Assembly (NCBI GenBank): GCA_034506315.1 | Contig: JAPDPT010000001.1 | Coordinates: forward strand, 1-64,000 | From: a candidate division KSB1 bacterium | GTDB lineage: Bacteria > Zhuqueibacterota > Zhuqueibacteria > Oleimicrobiales > Geothermoviventaceae | DNA length: 64,000 bases | Direction of reading: 5' to 3' | Shown here: one piece after another, positions 8,699-18,227 of the stretch | Numbering within the stretch: the first letter of the stretch is position 1 | Layout: every line of letters begins with the position of its first letter | Position numbers and translations under genes: made by a program | The notes under the pieces: generated by a model | The model's database searches: none | What the model was told of the DNA's origin: nothing | The model's input: only the letters and a program-made list of their open reading frames with translations

Positions 8699-10297
8699 AT
8701 GACGGACGGAAATAGACCAGGGACTTCGGGGATGCCGGAGACGGCAGTGGATCGTGCTGGCGACTCCCGGGCCGACGGGGAGATCCTATCGTGGGTGGCG
8801 CAGGCCCTTCGGAGCCTCGTGAAGACGGACCTCTGCGTAGCCTACGCTTCAGCAAGAGGTCGTACGGTACACGTTCTCACCCCCCGGATCCTCGGCCGCG
8901 GGGACCTGCAGCAGGTCCTGAGCGCCCTCGCCTCGCTTGAGGCCATCCAGCCAGGCCAATGGGAAACGGTCCTGGTCAATCATCGGGAACCAACGGACCT
9001 GCCGGAAGCGGTTCACCCCTCTCTCAGACGAGTGATGCCCATTCCGCTGTCCGTCGCGGGGCGCAAGATCGGCGCCCTGGTGGTGGCGACATGGGACGAG
9101 CTCCCGGGGCCGCGGAGTTTTAGCGCGCTCCGACGGATCGCAACGGAGGTCGGTACGGCCCTCCAGTCCCTGTGGGCTGCCGTCGCCAAGGAGAGGGATA
9201 AGCTCGAGGCCGTTCTCCACAACCTCATCGATGGCGTCCTGCTGGTGGACCGCCGCGGGGAGATCCTGTGTGCCAATCAGGTGGGCGTGCGGCTGGCCGG
9301 TCTGCGCCGCCGAGGAGCCACGTGGTCTTTCCCCGACGGGGATTCCTCCGTACCCATCAGGGCCTACTTACAGGAGGCGCAGGAGGCCCAGCTGTGGGAA
9401 TTCAATCGCATCTGGCGCTCGGAGGAGACTCCTCGCTTGGTGCTGGGGATAAAGGGGCGGCGGATCCGCGACGCCGAAAATCGCGACTGGGGCTGGCTCC
9501 TCCAGATTCGAGACATCACGCAGAGCTGGCAGGCCGAGCGGTTCCGCAATGACGTCCTGAGCATCGCGGCGCACGAAATCCACACCCCCCTGACTTCGAT
9601 GAACGACGCGGTGTCTCTGCTTCTGGAGGACAAGCTGGGGTCCCTCAATGCGAAGCAGCGCCACCTCCTCGAACTGCTGCAGCACGACATCCGCCGGCTC
9701 AGCGGGCTTGTCGAACAACTTCTGGATGTAGGGCGATACGACTCCTCGGCCTATCCGGTGGAGCGTCGCCATAAGGTGGACGTCGTCCGGACCCTCCAGA
9801 GCGCCGTAGACCATATCCAGCACCGTGCCTGCCGCAAAGGGCTTAGCCTGGTGACCGTCCTTTCGGAGGATATCCCTCCGGTCCTCGGTGACCGGGACAA
9901 GCTGCTCCAGGTGGTGCAGAACCTGCTGGACAATGCCGTCAAGTTCACGCCGCTCGGGGGATTGGTGGAAGTCGGTGCCCGACAGGAGGGCGCGGAGGTG
10001 TTGGTGTGGGTCCGCGACACGGGGATCGGCATCGCAGAGGAGTACCACGAGTGGATCTTCGAGAAATTCGCCCGCCTTCACCGCGACCCTGACGAGGAGG
10101 AAGACGAGGCGAAAGGCTATGGTCTCGGGCTGAGCATCGCCAAGAGCATCGTCGAGTCCTGGGGTGGGAGAATCTGGGTCGAAAGCCGCGTGGGTGAGGG
10201 CAGCACCTTTCGCTTCACCATCCCCCTTGCGAGGCAGACAGGGTCTGCCCTTGCTGCCTCATCCGGCGATGCGGAAGGCGCGGGCCAGGGGGAGTAG
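8699..10297 (+). CDS. Cytoplasmic sensor histidine kinase (GAF-like, PAS, HisKA, HATPase)
   Basis: A 532-aa kinase with no transmembrane segment. Residues ~30-165 resemble a GAF domain and ~170-285 a PAS domain. The HisKA dimerisation helix carries the phospho-acceptor His292 in AAHEIHTPLTS. The ATPase domain shows the N-box (LLQVVQNLLDNAVKF), the G1 box DTGIGI and the G2 box GLGLSI. It presumably senses an internal signal and phosphorylates one of the receivers encoded nearby, the CheY-like protein at 10494 being nearest. The 96-nt gap after pilD shows nothing of note. The partner assignment is inference. Confidence 0.92.
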   Translation: MTDGNRPGTSGMPETAVDRAGDSRADGEILSWVAQALRSLVKTDLCVAYASARGRTVHVLTPRILGRGDLQQVLSALASLEAIQPGQWETVLVNHREPTDLPEAVHPSLRRVMPIPLSVAGRKIGALVVATWDELPGPRSFSALRRIATEVGTALQSLWAAVAKERDKLEAVLHNLIDGVLLVDRRGEILCANQVGVRLAGLRRRGATWSFPDGDSSVPIRAYLQEAQEAQLWEFNRIWRSEETPRLVLGIKGRRIRDAENRDWGWLLQIRDITQSWQAERFRNDVLSIAAHEIHTPLTSMNDAVSLLLEDKLGSLNAKQRHLLELLQHDIRRLSGLVEQLLDVGRYDSSAYPVERRHKVDVVRTLQSAVDHIQHRACRKGLSLVTVLSEDIPPVLGDRDKLLQVVQNLLDNAVKFTPLGGLVEVGARQEGAEVLVWVRDTGIGIAEEYHEWIFEKFARLHRDPDEEEDEAKGYGLGLSIAKSIVESWGGRIWVESRVGEGSTFRFTIPLARQTGSALAASSGDAEGAGQGE

Positions 10298-10493
10298 AGG
10301 GATGCGGGGCGGGGCCTCAGAGCGATCCCTGGCCGTTGGAACGGCCAGAAGGCGGGTGGAGCGGGATACCGAAGGGCGACCGTTCCGAGGCGGCAGGCAT
10401 TCCTGCGGAGCTCTTGCGCCAGGATCGCCCTGGGGTCGGCAAATGGCGACGGCATTCATCATCGACGCTGCGTAAACGGACGGGCTCACTCGA

Positions 10494-10904
10494 ATGCGAA
10501 AGCGGATTCTGGTGATCGAGGATTATCCGCACATCGTCGAGGTGCTGAAAATGAGGCTCGAAGCCGCGGGGTACGAGGTTCTTGTGGCCTACGACGGCTA
10601 CCGAGGACTTCAGATGGCGCAAAGTGAGCGTCCCGATCTGATCATCCTGGACATCATGCTTCCCAAGATGGACGGCTACAAGGTATGCCGCTTCCTCAAA
10701 CTGAACGAGCGGTACCGGTCGATCCCGTTGTTTGTCCTCACATCGAGGACGAGCAAGGCCGATCAGGAGCTGAGCAAGCGGGTGGGGGCCGACGAGTACT
10801 TTCCGAAGCCTTACGATCCCGCCCAGCTCATGGCGAAGATTCGGGAATATCTGGAGCGGGCGAGCGCTGGCGGGAAGTCCGCCAGCCGGAATCAGGGAGG
10901 TTAA
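10494..10904 (+). CDS. Stand-alone CheY-like response regulator
   Basis: A 136-aa receiver domain with no output domain. Conserved residues: acidic pair Glu9-Asp10, phospho-acceptor Asp53 in LDIMLPKMDG, Thr83 and Lys105 (FPKPYDP). It is most similar in style to the receiver at 13625; both share the LPKMDG...CRFLK/CRLLK pattern. It lies between the histidine kinase and an HDOD protein in a pilus cluster, so it probably acts by protein-protein contact rather than by DNA binding. Confidence 0.93.
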   Translation: MRKRILVIEDYPHIVEVLKMRLEAAGYEVLVAYDGYRGLQMAQSERPDLIILDIMLPKMDGYKVCRFLKLNERYRSIPLFVLTSRTSKADQELSKRVGADEYFPKPYDPAQLMAKIREYLERASAGGKSASRNQGG

Positions 10905-10945
10905 GTCGAGGTCGCTCCAATCATCGCAGATCCGAGGTCATCCTG

Positions 10946-11812
10946 ATGGCTGGTCTTGAGAACGCCGAACGCCTCAGTCGCATCATTCAGCGCATACGGA
11001 GCTTGCCGACCCTTCCCGCGGTGTACGCGAAGGTGCACGAGGCCATGCGGGCGCCGGAATCCTCGGCGAGCCAGATTGCCCGCCTGATCGAGGCCGATCA
11101 GGCGCTCGCCTCGAAAGTCCTACGCCTGGTCAACTCCAGCTATTTCGGTCTTCCTCGCAAGATCACGTCGCTCAGGCAAGCCATTGTCCTCTTAGGCTTC
11201 AACGCCGTACGGAATGCGCTCCTCGCCCTCTCGGTGGTCCAGGCTTTCGGCAAGGACTCGCGAGGGGACTTCGATCGCGTGGAGTTCTGGAAACATGCGT
11301 TGGGCACCGGGGCGACCGCCCGCTTCCTCAGCGAAACCTGGAAGATCGGCAGCGAGGAGGAAGCCTATGTGGCGGGCATCCTCCACGACATCGGCAAGAT
11401 CCTCTTGGACCAGTTTCTCCACGCCGAATTCATGCAGTGCCTGGCCATCAGCCAGATGGAAGGCATCTCTTTGTTCGATGCAGAGCGTCGCGTTCTGGGG
11501 GTGACCCACTGCGACGTGGGCGAATACCTTGGCGAACAATGGGGCCTGCCGCCGAAGCTGATCGAGGGCATCGCCTTGCACCACCGGCCCAAGATCCTGC
11601 GCAGCGACCCAAAGCTGGTGGCTCTGGTGAACCTGGCGGACACGCTCACCCGTCAGATGGCCATCGGACACAGCGGCAACTTCGGCCCCACGGATTTCGC
11701 CCCTCAGTGCCTGGAGGAGCTTGGGATTAGCGAAGAGAACGTCCTTGCCCTGATCCCCGTCCTCCGCACGTACTTCGACACCCAGGAGGAGATGTTCGAA
11801 CTCTTCACGTAG
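10946..11812 (+). CDS. HDOD-domain signalling protein (first copy)
   Basis: A 288-aa protein dominated by an HDOD domain (a degenerate HD-type helical domain used in bacterial signalling): IRSLPTLPAVYAKV at the start, then LRLVNSSYFGL, then LGFNAVRNALLALSV and GILHDIGKILLDQF. ATG 10946 has GAGG eight bases upstream; a longer open frame extends upstream but would overlap the preceding receiver. HDOD proteins commonly act with two-component or c-di-GMP pathways and often accompany pili and chemotaxis genes. It is 12 nt from the first pilB. A second HDOD gene is at 18228. Confidence 0.92.
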   Translation: MAGLENAERLSRIIQRIRSLPTLPAVYAKVHEAMRAPESSASQIARLIEADQALASKVLRLVNSSYFGLPRKITSLRQAIVLLGFNAVRNALLALSVVQAFGKDSRGDFDRVEFWKHALGTGATARFLSETWKIGSEEEAYVAGILHDIGKILLDQFLHAEFMQCLAISQMEGISLFDAERRVLGVTHCDVGEYLGEQWGLPPKLIEGIALHHRPKILRSDPKLVALVNLADTLTRQMAIGHSGNFGPTDFAPQCLEELGISEENVLALIPVLRTYFDTQEEMFELFT

Positions 11813-11824
11813 GATGAGTCGGCC

Positions 11825-13537
11825 GTGACCGATTACGTCCTGAAAACCTCCTCGCAGCGGCTCCTCGACGCTCTCGTCGAACGGGGGCTACTGACCGCAA
11901 AACAGGCTGAGAACGTCTTGTCGGAACAGCGCGCCTCCGGGGAGCCCCTGTACAAGGTCCTCGAGCGAATGGGTTACGTGGCTCCCGAGGCGGTCCTCCG
12001 GACAACTGCCGAGATCTTAGAGGTCCCCTTCGTCAGCCTCGCCGACTACAACGTCGACCCGGAGGCTTTGCAGAGTCTTTCGCCCGAGCTGGCGCACGAG
12101 CTGAAGGTCCTTCCTCTGTTCCGCATCGGGGATGTGCTCACCGTGGCGATGACCGATCCCGGCGATATCGCCGTAATCGACCGCATCCACGCCCATACGG
12201 GCCTGGAGGTGGAACCGGCCATTGCCACCGAAGAGGACATCCTGAACGCCATCGAAACCTACTACGGGATCCCCAAGGCCTTCGATAGCAGCCTGGACAA
12301 GGTCCTGCAGGAGATCGTCCGCGAGCAGCCAGAGGAGCAGCCCTCGGCCACCGAGGAGCTCAAAGCCAAGGCGGAGGAAGCGCCGGTCATCAAGCTGGTG
12401 AACCTGATCATTGCGCAGGCCATTCGGGATCGGGCCAGTGACATTCACATCGAGCCGGAGGAGCGCCACCTGCGGGTGCGCTACCGTATCGATGGCATTC
12501 TGCACGAGGCCTTTCAGCCCCCCAAGCACCTGCAGGCCGCTATCACCTCGCGCATCAAGATCCTGGCCCAGATGGACATCGCCGAGACGCGCGTGCCTCA
12601 GGACGGGCGTTTCCAGGTCCGGATCGACAATCGGGAGGTCGACATCCGCGTCTCGACCCTGCCCACGGTGCACGGCGAGAATGTCGTGCTGCGCATCCTG
12701 GACAAGTCGAACCTGTTCCTGGGCCTGGACGACCTGGGCTTCTTGCCCGACACCCTGGCCAAAGTCAAGCAGATGCTGGAATCCGCCTACGGGATCATTC
12801 TGGTCACCGGACCCACGGGAAGCGGCAAGACAACCACGCTGTACTCGGCCCTGCAATCCATCAATTCCATCGAGAAGAACATCATCACCATCGAAGACCC
12901 GGTGGAGTACCGACTCCCCCTCATCCGTCAGGCGCAGGTCAATCCCAAGACCGGGCTCACATTTGCGGCCGGCCTCCGCTCCATTCTGCGTCAGGACCCG
13001 GATGTGGTGATGGTGGGAGAGATTCGGGACTCCGAAACGGCCTCTATCGCTGTCCAGGCGGCCCTCACCGGGCACCTTGTTCTCTCCACCTTGCACACGA
13101 ACGACGCGCCCGGAGCCATTACAAGGCTCACGGAAATGGGGGTGGAGCCCTTCCTGACCGCCTCCGCCACCCTTGGGGTCATTGCGCAGCGCCTGGTGCG
13201 GAAGATCTGCCCCCATTGCCGGGTGGCCTACCAGCCCAGCCGGGCCGTGCTCGAGGGGTTGGGGATCAAGGCGGGCCAGCGGCCCATCACCCTCTACCGC
13301 GGCGAAGGTTGTCAGCATTGCAAGCGCACAGGGTACAAGGGGCGCATCGGCATCCATGAGGTCATGGTGATGAACGACGAGCTGCGGGAACTGGTGCTCA
13401 AGCGCGTGTCTTCGGACGTGCTGCGCAAAGCCGCCATCCGCAACAAGATGCGCACCCTGCGGCAGGATGGCCTGATTAAAGCCCTACGAGGGATCACCAC
13501 CGTGGAGGAGGTCGTGCGGGTCACCAATCTCGAGTAA
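11825..13537 (+). CDS. pilB: PilB/GspE-type pilus assembly ATPase (first copy)
   Basis: A hexameric ATPase that powers pilus or pseudopilus extension at the inner membrane (570 aa, GTG start). The N-terminal ~150 residues are an MshEN-type domain (RLLDALVERGLLTAKQAENV start), a family known to bind c-di-GMP in some members. The catalytic part shows Walker A GPTGSGKT at 329-336, the Asp box and Walker B region (RQDPDVVMVGEIRD) and the His box (TGHLVLSTLHTND). The CxxC pairs CPHC and CQHC form the zinc-binding C1 element of PilB/GspE. It is a paralogue of the gene at 14076 but is clearly diverged from it. Confidence 0.95.
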   Translation: MTDYVLKTSSQRLLDALVERGLLTAKQAENVLSEQRASGEPLYKVLERMGYVAPEAVLRTTAEILEVPFVSLADYNVDPEALQSLSPELAHELKVLPLFRIGDVLTVAMTDPGDIAVIDRIHAHTGLEVEPAIATEEDILNAIETYYGIPKAFDSSLDKVLQEIVREQPEEQPSATEELKAKAEEAPVIKLVNLIIAQAIRDRASDIHIEPEERHLRVRYRIDGILHEAFQPPKHLQAAITSRIKILAQMDIAETRVPQDGRFQVRIDNREVDIRVSTLPTVHGENVVLRILDKSNLFLGLDDLGFLPDTLAKVKQMLESAYGIILVTGPTGSGKTTTLYSALQSINSIEKNIITIEDPVEYRLPLIRQAQVNPKTGLTFAAGLRSILRQDPDVVMVGEIRDSETASIAVQAALTGHLVLSTLHTNDAPGAITRLTEMGVEPFLTASATLGVIAQRLVRKICPHCRVAYQPSRAVLEGLGIKAGQRPITLYRGEGCQHCKRTGYKGRIGIHEVMVMNDELRELVLKRVSSDVLRKAAIRNKMRTLRQDGLIKALRGITTVEEVVRVTNLE

Positions 13538-13624
13538 TCGAAAGGACGGCCGATAAGGAAGCTGGGAAGGGATCTGAGTGTGGAAGAGAGGGGCAAGGGT
13601 AAGATAGGGAGAGGTGAACACACC

Positions 13625-14002
13625 ATGCCCAAAGTGCTGATTGCGGAGGACCATCCCGAAACGCAGCTTGCGCTGAGCATCCGGCTCCGGAGCGCGGGCT
13701 ACGAGGTCTTAACCGCCGACGACGGCGACACCGCATTGCGTCTTGCGCGGCAATTGAATCCCGACCTGATCATCCTCGATGTCATGCTGCCCAAAATGGA
13801 CGGCTTTCACGTGTGCCGTCTTCTCAAATACGACGACCGCTACGCCCACATCCCGATCGTGATGCTCACCGGAAGGGCCACCCCCAAAGACCGCGACCTG
13901 GGACTGAGCGTGGGCGCGGACGTCTACCTGGTCAAACCCATTGATCACCGGAAGCTGCTGGCGGTGATCGACGGCTTACTCAAGGCGCGGCAAGGGGCGT
14001 AG
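13625..14002 (+). CDS. Stand-alone CheY-like response regulator
   Basis: A 125-aa receiver with Glu8-Asp9, phospho-acceptor Asp52, Thr82 and Lys104. ATG 13625 is chosen because the alignment with other receivers begins there and GAGG lies 10 nt upstream; an upstream in-frame start at 13580 would add 15 unconserved residues. It sits between the two pilB genes. It has no output domain and may steer the choice or activity of the ATPases, which is inference from position only. Confidence 0.9.
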   Translation: MPKVLIAEDHPETQLALSIRLRSAGYEVLTADDGDTALRLARQLNPDLIILDVMLPKMDGFHVCRLLKYDDRYAHIPIVMLTGRATPKDRDLGLSVGADVYLVKPIDHRKLLAVIDGLLKARQGA

Positions 14003-14075
14003 CAAAATGCCCAAAGCTCAGCTTGTCGATCGCCAGGACTCGTCTGCGGACGCGTGAGAAGCGGGAGGGATTGAA

Positions 14076-15761
14076 TTGGCCAAGAAGAACGTCCTACTCG
14101 GGGATTTTCTGGTCGAACAGGGACTGATCACCGAGGAGCAGCTCCGGAAGGCGCTTGCCTACCAGCAGAAGGCGGGCAAGCTCCTGGGACGCTCCCTCAT
14201 CGAGCTTGGCTTCATTGGGGAGGAAGAGCTCATCAAAGCCCTGAGCGAGCAGCTGGGGGTCCAGTACGTCTCGCTCAAGAACTACCGCATTGATCCTGAG
14301 GTGGTCAAACTGGTGCCGGAGGAGCTGGCCCGGAACTACCGCCTCATCCCCCTTTTCGCGATCGAGAAGACGCTCACGGTGGCCATGGCCAATCCCCTCG
14401 ATGTGGTGGCGATCGATGCCCTCAGTCGCACCACCGGGATGAAGGTGGAACCCGTCGTGTGCTCGGAGGAGGAGATTGCCGAAGCCATTGAGCACTACTA
14501 CGGGGGAAATCGCATCCGCAGCGCGTTGCGGGATCTTCAACTGCCCCTTGGCAAGGAGGAAGAGCTCGAGCAGGTGGACGAACAAACCCTGCGCCGGGAG
14601 GCCGAGGAGGGACCCATTATCAAGCTGGTCAACCTCATCCTGGAGCAGGCGGTGCAAGACGGCGCCAGCGACATCCACGTGGAACCGCTGGAGGACCGCG
14701 TGCGCATTCGCTACCGCATCGACGGGGTGCTGCACGAGGTCCACAGCGCGCCGAAGGCGGTCCAGCTGGCGCTGACCTCGCGCCTCAAGATCCTTTCGGA
14801 CCTCAACATTGCCGAGCGGCGAGTCCCACAGGACGGACGCTTCCGCCTCCACCTCCAGAACCGCGAGATCGACTTCCGGGTGTCGACCCTTCCGACCGCC
14901 TTTGGCGAGAAGGTCGTGCTCCGCATCCTCGATAAGAAGAAGACGATCCGCCTGCACGAACTGGGACTGGACGAGCGGGAGCTGGCCATCCTTCGCTCGC
15001 TTCTCAAGCGCCCCCACGGGATGATCCTGGTCACCGGACCCACAGGGAGCGGGAAAACTACCACCCTCTACGCGGCTCTGATGGAACTCGATCGGAACAG
15101 CAAAAACATCGTGACCCTCGAGGACCCGATCGAGTATCAGCTGGAGGGGGTCAGCCAATCGCAGGTCAATCCCAAGATCGGGCTCACCTTTGCGGCGGGC
15201 CTGCGCAGCATCCTGCGTCAGGACCCGGACATCGTGATGGTCGGCGAGATTCGCGATCTCGAGACCGCTCAGATCAGTGTACAAGCGGCCCTTACAGGCC
15301 ACCTCCTGCTCTCCACCCTGCACACGAACGACGCCGCCGGGGCTGTCACCCGGCTGATCGACATGGGGGTGGAACCCTACTTGATCGCCTCTTCGGTCCA
15401 GGGAGTGGTGGCCCAGCGGCTCTTGCGGCGTGTCTGCCCGAACTGCGCGGAACCGTGGAAGCCCCCGGCTGAGCTCTTGGAGAGTTTACAGGTGTCGCTG
15501 GACCCAGATGTGCAATTCGTGCGCGGCAAGGGCTGCATCGGCTGCAAGCAATTGGGCTACAAAGGCCGAATCGCCATTTACGAGATCCTGGTCATGGACG
15601 ACGAGCTGCGGGAGCTGGTGCTGCGGCGCGCTCCGTCCACCGAGATCCGCAATCTGGCCATCCGTAAGGGGATGCGGACGCTCCGCGAAGCAGGTCTCCG
15701 CAAAGCCGCCGAGGGGATCACAACCCTCGATGAGGTCTTCCGGGTAACTCAGCTGGACTAA
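14076..15761 (+). CDS. pilB: PilB/GspE-type pilus assembly ATPase (second copy)
   Basis: A 561-aa paralogue of the ATPase at 11825, starting at TTG 14076 behind a GGGAGGGA ribosome site. Its N-terminus has two successive MshEN repeats (LLGDFLVEQGLITEEQ and LLGRSLIELGFIGEEE), closer to the c-di-GMP-binding consensus than those of the first copy. It carries Walker A GPTGSGKT at 321-328, RQDPDIVMVGEIRD, TGHLLLSTLHTND, and zinc-type pairs CPNC and CIGC. It is not a PilT retraction ATPase: it has the long N-terminal region and the C1 cysteines typical of extension ATPases. Confidence 0.95.
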   Translation: MAKKNVLLGDFLVEQGLITEEQLRKALAYQQKAGKLLGRSLIELGFIGEEELIKALSEQLGVQYVSLKNYRIDPEVVKLVPEELARNYRLIPLFAIEKTLTVAMANPLDVVAIDALSRTTGMKVEPVVCSEEEIAEAIEHYYGGNRIRSALRDLQLPLGKEEELEQVDEQTLRREAEEGPIIKLVNLILEQAVQDGASDIHVEPLEDRVRIRYRIDGVLHEVHSAPKAVQLALTSRLKILSDLNIAERRVPQDGRFRLHLQNREIDFRVSTLPTAFGEKVVLRILDKKKTIRLHELGLDERELAILRSLLKRPHGMILVTGPTGSGKTTTLYAALMELDRNSKNIVTLEDPIEYQLEGVSQSQVNPKIGLTFAAGLRSILRQDPDIVMVGEIRDLETAQISVQAALTGHLLLSTLHTNDAAGAVTRLIDMGVEPYLIASSVQGVVAQRLLRRVCPNCAEPWKPPAELLESLQVSLDPDVQFVRGKGCIGCKQLGYKGRIAIYEILVMDDELRELVLRRAPSTEIRNLAIRKGMRTLREAGLRKAAEGITTLDEVFRVTQLD

Positions 15762-15809
15762 GGGACGGGAACGCGTGCACACCAGGGGAGCCACACGGGG
15801 ATCGGGACC

Positions 15810-17267
15810 ATGGCACATCCGCAGGTTGTGATCCCCGCGGAGAGGCAGCCGCGGGGGCAGATCCTCCTGGTGGACGACGAGAGCGAGTTCACATCCCTGG
15901 CACAGGACATCCTTCAGGCCCGGGGATGGGAAGTGGTGTGTGCCCGTTCGGGGTTCGAGGCCCTGCAGCTGGCCTCTCTTCAGTCGTTCGACGCCGTCCT
16001 GTTGGACCTCCGCATGCCTCTGCTCAGCGGCCAGGAGGTGCTCGACCGAATCCGCCGGCTCGATCCGACCGTGCCCGTTATTATCATCACCGGTGCGGGA
16101 GATACTCCTATAGCCGTCCAATGTATGCGCCAGGGGGCTTTCGACTACTTCGAAAAGCCCGTCGATTGGGACAGGCTGCAGAGGTGCTTAGAGAACGCCT
16201 GTCGCGCCCGTTTGCTGGAAGTCCAGGTGGAGGACCTACGCAAGACCCTCCTGCAGCGTTACGGCTTTGACTGGCTCATCGGCCGGTCCAAGAAGATCCA
16301 GGAAGTGTTCGAAGCGATTCAGAGGGTCTGCGAGACGGACGTGACCGTGCTGGTACAGGGCGAGAGCGGTACGGGAAAGGAGCTGGTGGCCCGAGCCATT
16401 CACTTCAACAGCCCACGTCGCGCCAAGCCCTTTGTGGCGGTCAACTGCGCTGCCATCCCCGAAACGCTACTCGAGAGCGAGCTTTTTGGGCACGAGCGAG
16501 GGTCCTTTACGGGCGCGGTAGGCCGGCGCATCGGACGCTTTGAGCAGGCCAACGGGGGAACCCTGTTCCTCGACGAGATCGGCGAGATGACGCCGGCCAC
16601 CCAGGTCAAGATCCTGCGCGTGTTGCAGGAGCGCCGCTTCGAACGACTTGGGGGCACGCGTCCTGTGGAAGTGGATGTGCGCATCATCTCCGCCACCAAC
16701 AAGGATCTGGCGGAGGAGGTGCGGCGCGGCAACTTTCGCCAGGACCTGTACTACCGGATCTGTGTCTACCCGATCTACCTTCCTCCTTTGCGGGAGCGCA
16801 AAGAAGACATCCCCGTCCTGGTCGGCTTCTTCCTCGAGCGGTTCAACCGGAGGATGCCTCCGCACCGGCGCGTGCGAGCCGTGGCTTCGGAGACTCTGGA
16901 CTGCCTGATGCAATACCCGTGGCCCGGTAACGTGCGTGAGCTGGAAAACGTGATCGAGCGCTCCATGCTCCACGTCAATGACGGTGTGCTGAGGCCGGTC
17001 CATCTGCCGGCGGCCGTCCGCGCGCCAGAGGCGTCAGGAATCCGCCTGCAGAGCTCCTGGCGGGAGGCCCTTGGCAATTGCGACCATATCCCGCGTTGGC
17101 GGGAGGTCGAAGAAGAGCTGCTCAAGCTTGCTTTGAGATTGACGAAGAATAATGTGACGGCCGCCGCCGCCAAGCTGGGGATCGGCCGCACTACGCTCTA
17201 CCGCAAGATCCGGAAGTACCGGATCAGTACGCCATCCAGCGGCGCTGGGGGTAGCCCTGAGGAATAG
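15810..17267 (+). CDS. NtrC-family sigma-54-dependent response regulator
   Basis: A 485-aa regulator with three modules. First, a receiver with Asp66 in LDLRMPLLSG. Second, an AAA+ domain with Walker A GESGTGKE (184-191), the sigma-54 contact loop as GSFTGA (231-236; GAFTGA is the usual form) and Walker B GGTLFLDEIGEM. Third, a Fis-type helix-turn-helix (NNVTAAAAKLGIGRTTLYRKI). Such regulators (PilR is the pilus example) open sigma-54 promoters. A near-consensus sigma-54 site lies at 23679 before the pilin gene, so pilin is a plausible target. No NtrB/PilS-type kinase is adjacent; the soluble kinase at 8699 is a candidate partner. Confidence 0.95.
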   Translation: MAHPQVVIPAERQPRGQILLVDDESEFTSLAQDILQARGWEVVCARSGFEALQLASLQSFDAVLLDLRMPLLSGQEVLDRIRRLDPTVPVIIITGAGDTPIAVQCMRQGAFDYFEKPVDWDRLQRCLENACRARLLEVQVEDLRKTLLQRYGFDWLIGRSKKIQEVFEAIQRVCETDVTVLVQGESGTGKELVARAIHFNSPRRAKPFVAVNCAAIPETLLESELFGHERGSFTGAVGRRIGRFEQANGGTLFLDEIGEMTPATQVKILRVLQERRFERLGGTRPVEVDVRIISATNKDLAEEVRRGNFRQDLYYRICVYPIYLPPLRERKEDIPVLVGFFLERFNRRMPPHRRVRAVASETLDCLMQYPWPGNVRELENVIERSMLHVNDGVLRPVHLPAAVRAPEASGIRLQSSWREALGNCDHIPRWREVEEELLKLALRLTKNNVTAAAAKLGIGRTTLYRKIRKYRISTPSSGAGGSPEE

Positions 17268-17321
17268 GCGGAACGAACCGAACGGATCGGAACGGGCTTC
17301 AAAAGGGGAGAAAAGGCGCAC

Positions 17322-18221
17322 GTGGCTCTACCGACTGGCTATTCGATCCCCCTGACCTCGACCGTCGGCGAACCGGACGCGGAGGCGCAAGCCTTGTGGG
17401 AACTGCGGGATCTCATCTACAATACCTGCGGGATGTACTTTTCCGAGCAACGCCGCTTTTTCCTGGAAAGCCGTTGTCGCCGGCGGATGAATGCCTTAGG
17501 GATGCATTCGTACCAGGATTACCTCCAACTGGTACGGGATCCACGCCAGCGGAGGGGTGAACTTCAGCTGTTGCTCGACGAGATCACCGTAAATGAGACG
17601 AGCTTCTTCCGCAATCAGGCGCAGTTCGAAGCCCTGAAGCACATCTTCCTGCCCGAAATTGCGCGCAGGAAGGGCCGAATCGGCTTTCGCCGACTCAAGA
17701 TTTGGAGCGCCGGCTGTTCTTCCGGGGAGGAACCCTACTCGCTGGCCATTGTGGTGCACGAGCTGGCCTCCACCATCCTGGCGGGCTGGCAGGTGGAGAT
17801 TGTCGCCACCGACATCAACCACGCGGTCCTCGAGAAGGCGCGCAAAGGCCTCTACACCCCCTATTCCTTCCGCAACACTCCGCCGGAAATCATCAACCGC
17901 TACTTCCAGAAGCTGGACCATGAAGCGTATCAGCTCTCGCCTCAGATCATGCAGATGGTTCAGTTCCGGCATATGAACCTCATGGACGACATGGCCATGC
18001 TCTTCATGAAGGGCTACGACATCATCTTCTGCCGGAACGTGCTCATCTACTTCGACCTGCCGGCGAAGAAGCGGGTAACGCAGCACTTTTATAATGCCCT
18101 CCTTGATGAGGGCTATCTGTTCGTCGGACACTCGGAGTCGCTCTTCGGGGTCAACGACCAGTTCAAGATGGTGCAGTATCCAGGAGGGCTTGCCTACAAG
18201 AAGGGGAAGAACGAGGGGTGA
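17322..18221 (+). CDS. cheR: CheR-type protein-glutamate methyltransferase
   Basis: Methylates glutamates of chemoreceptors using S-adenosylmethionine (299 aa, GTG start). Visible: an N-terminal helical domain, the substrate-proximal NETSFFR motif at 91-97, the SAM-binding loop AGCSSGEEP at 130-138, ATDI, and FCRNVLIYF near 239. Its stop is a few bases from the start of the next gene, so the run cheR-HDOD-cheB-cheY is one transcription unit. There is no methyl-accepting protein in this window for it to modify. Confidence 0.95.
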   Translation: MALPTGYSIPLTSTVGEPDAEAQALWELRDLIYNTCGMYFSEQRRFFLESRCRRRMNALGMHSYQDYLQLVRDPRQRRGELQLLLDEITVNETSFFRNQAQFEALKHIFLPEIARRKGRIGFRRLKIWSAGCSSGEEPYSLAIVVHELASTILAGWQVEIVATDINHAVLEKARKGLYTPYSFRNTPPEIINRYFQKLDHEAYQLSPQIMQMVQFRHMNLMDDMAMLFMKGYDIIFCRNVLIYFDLPAKKRVTQHFYNALLDEGYLFVGHSESLFGVNDQFKMVQYPGGLAYKKGKNEG

Positions 18222-18227
18222 CCCGAC

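Noticed and set aside
12017-13357. Long minus-strand open frame (446 codons) antisense to the first pilB
   Set aside because: It has no recognisable domain and mirrors the codon structure of the real pilB gene; typical of GC-rich genomes.
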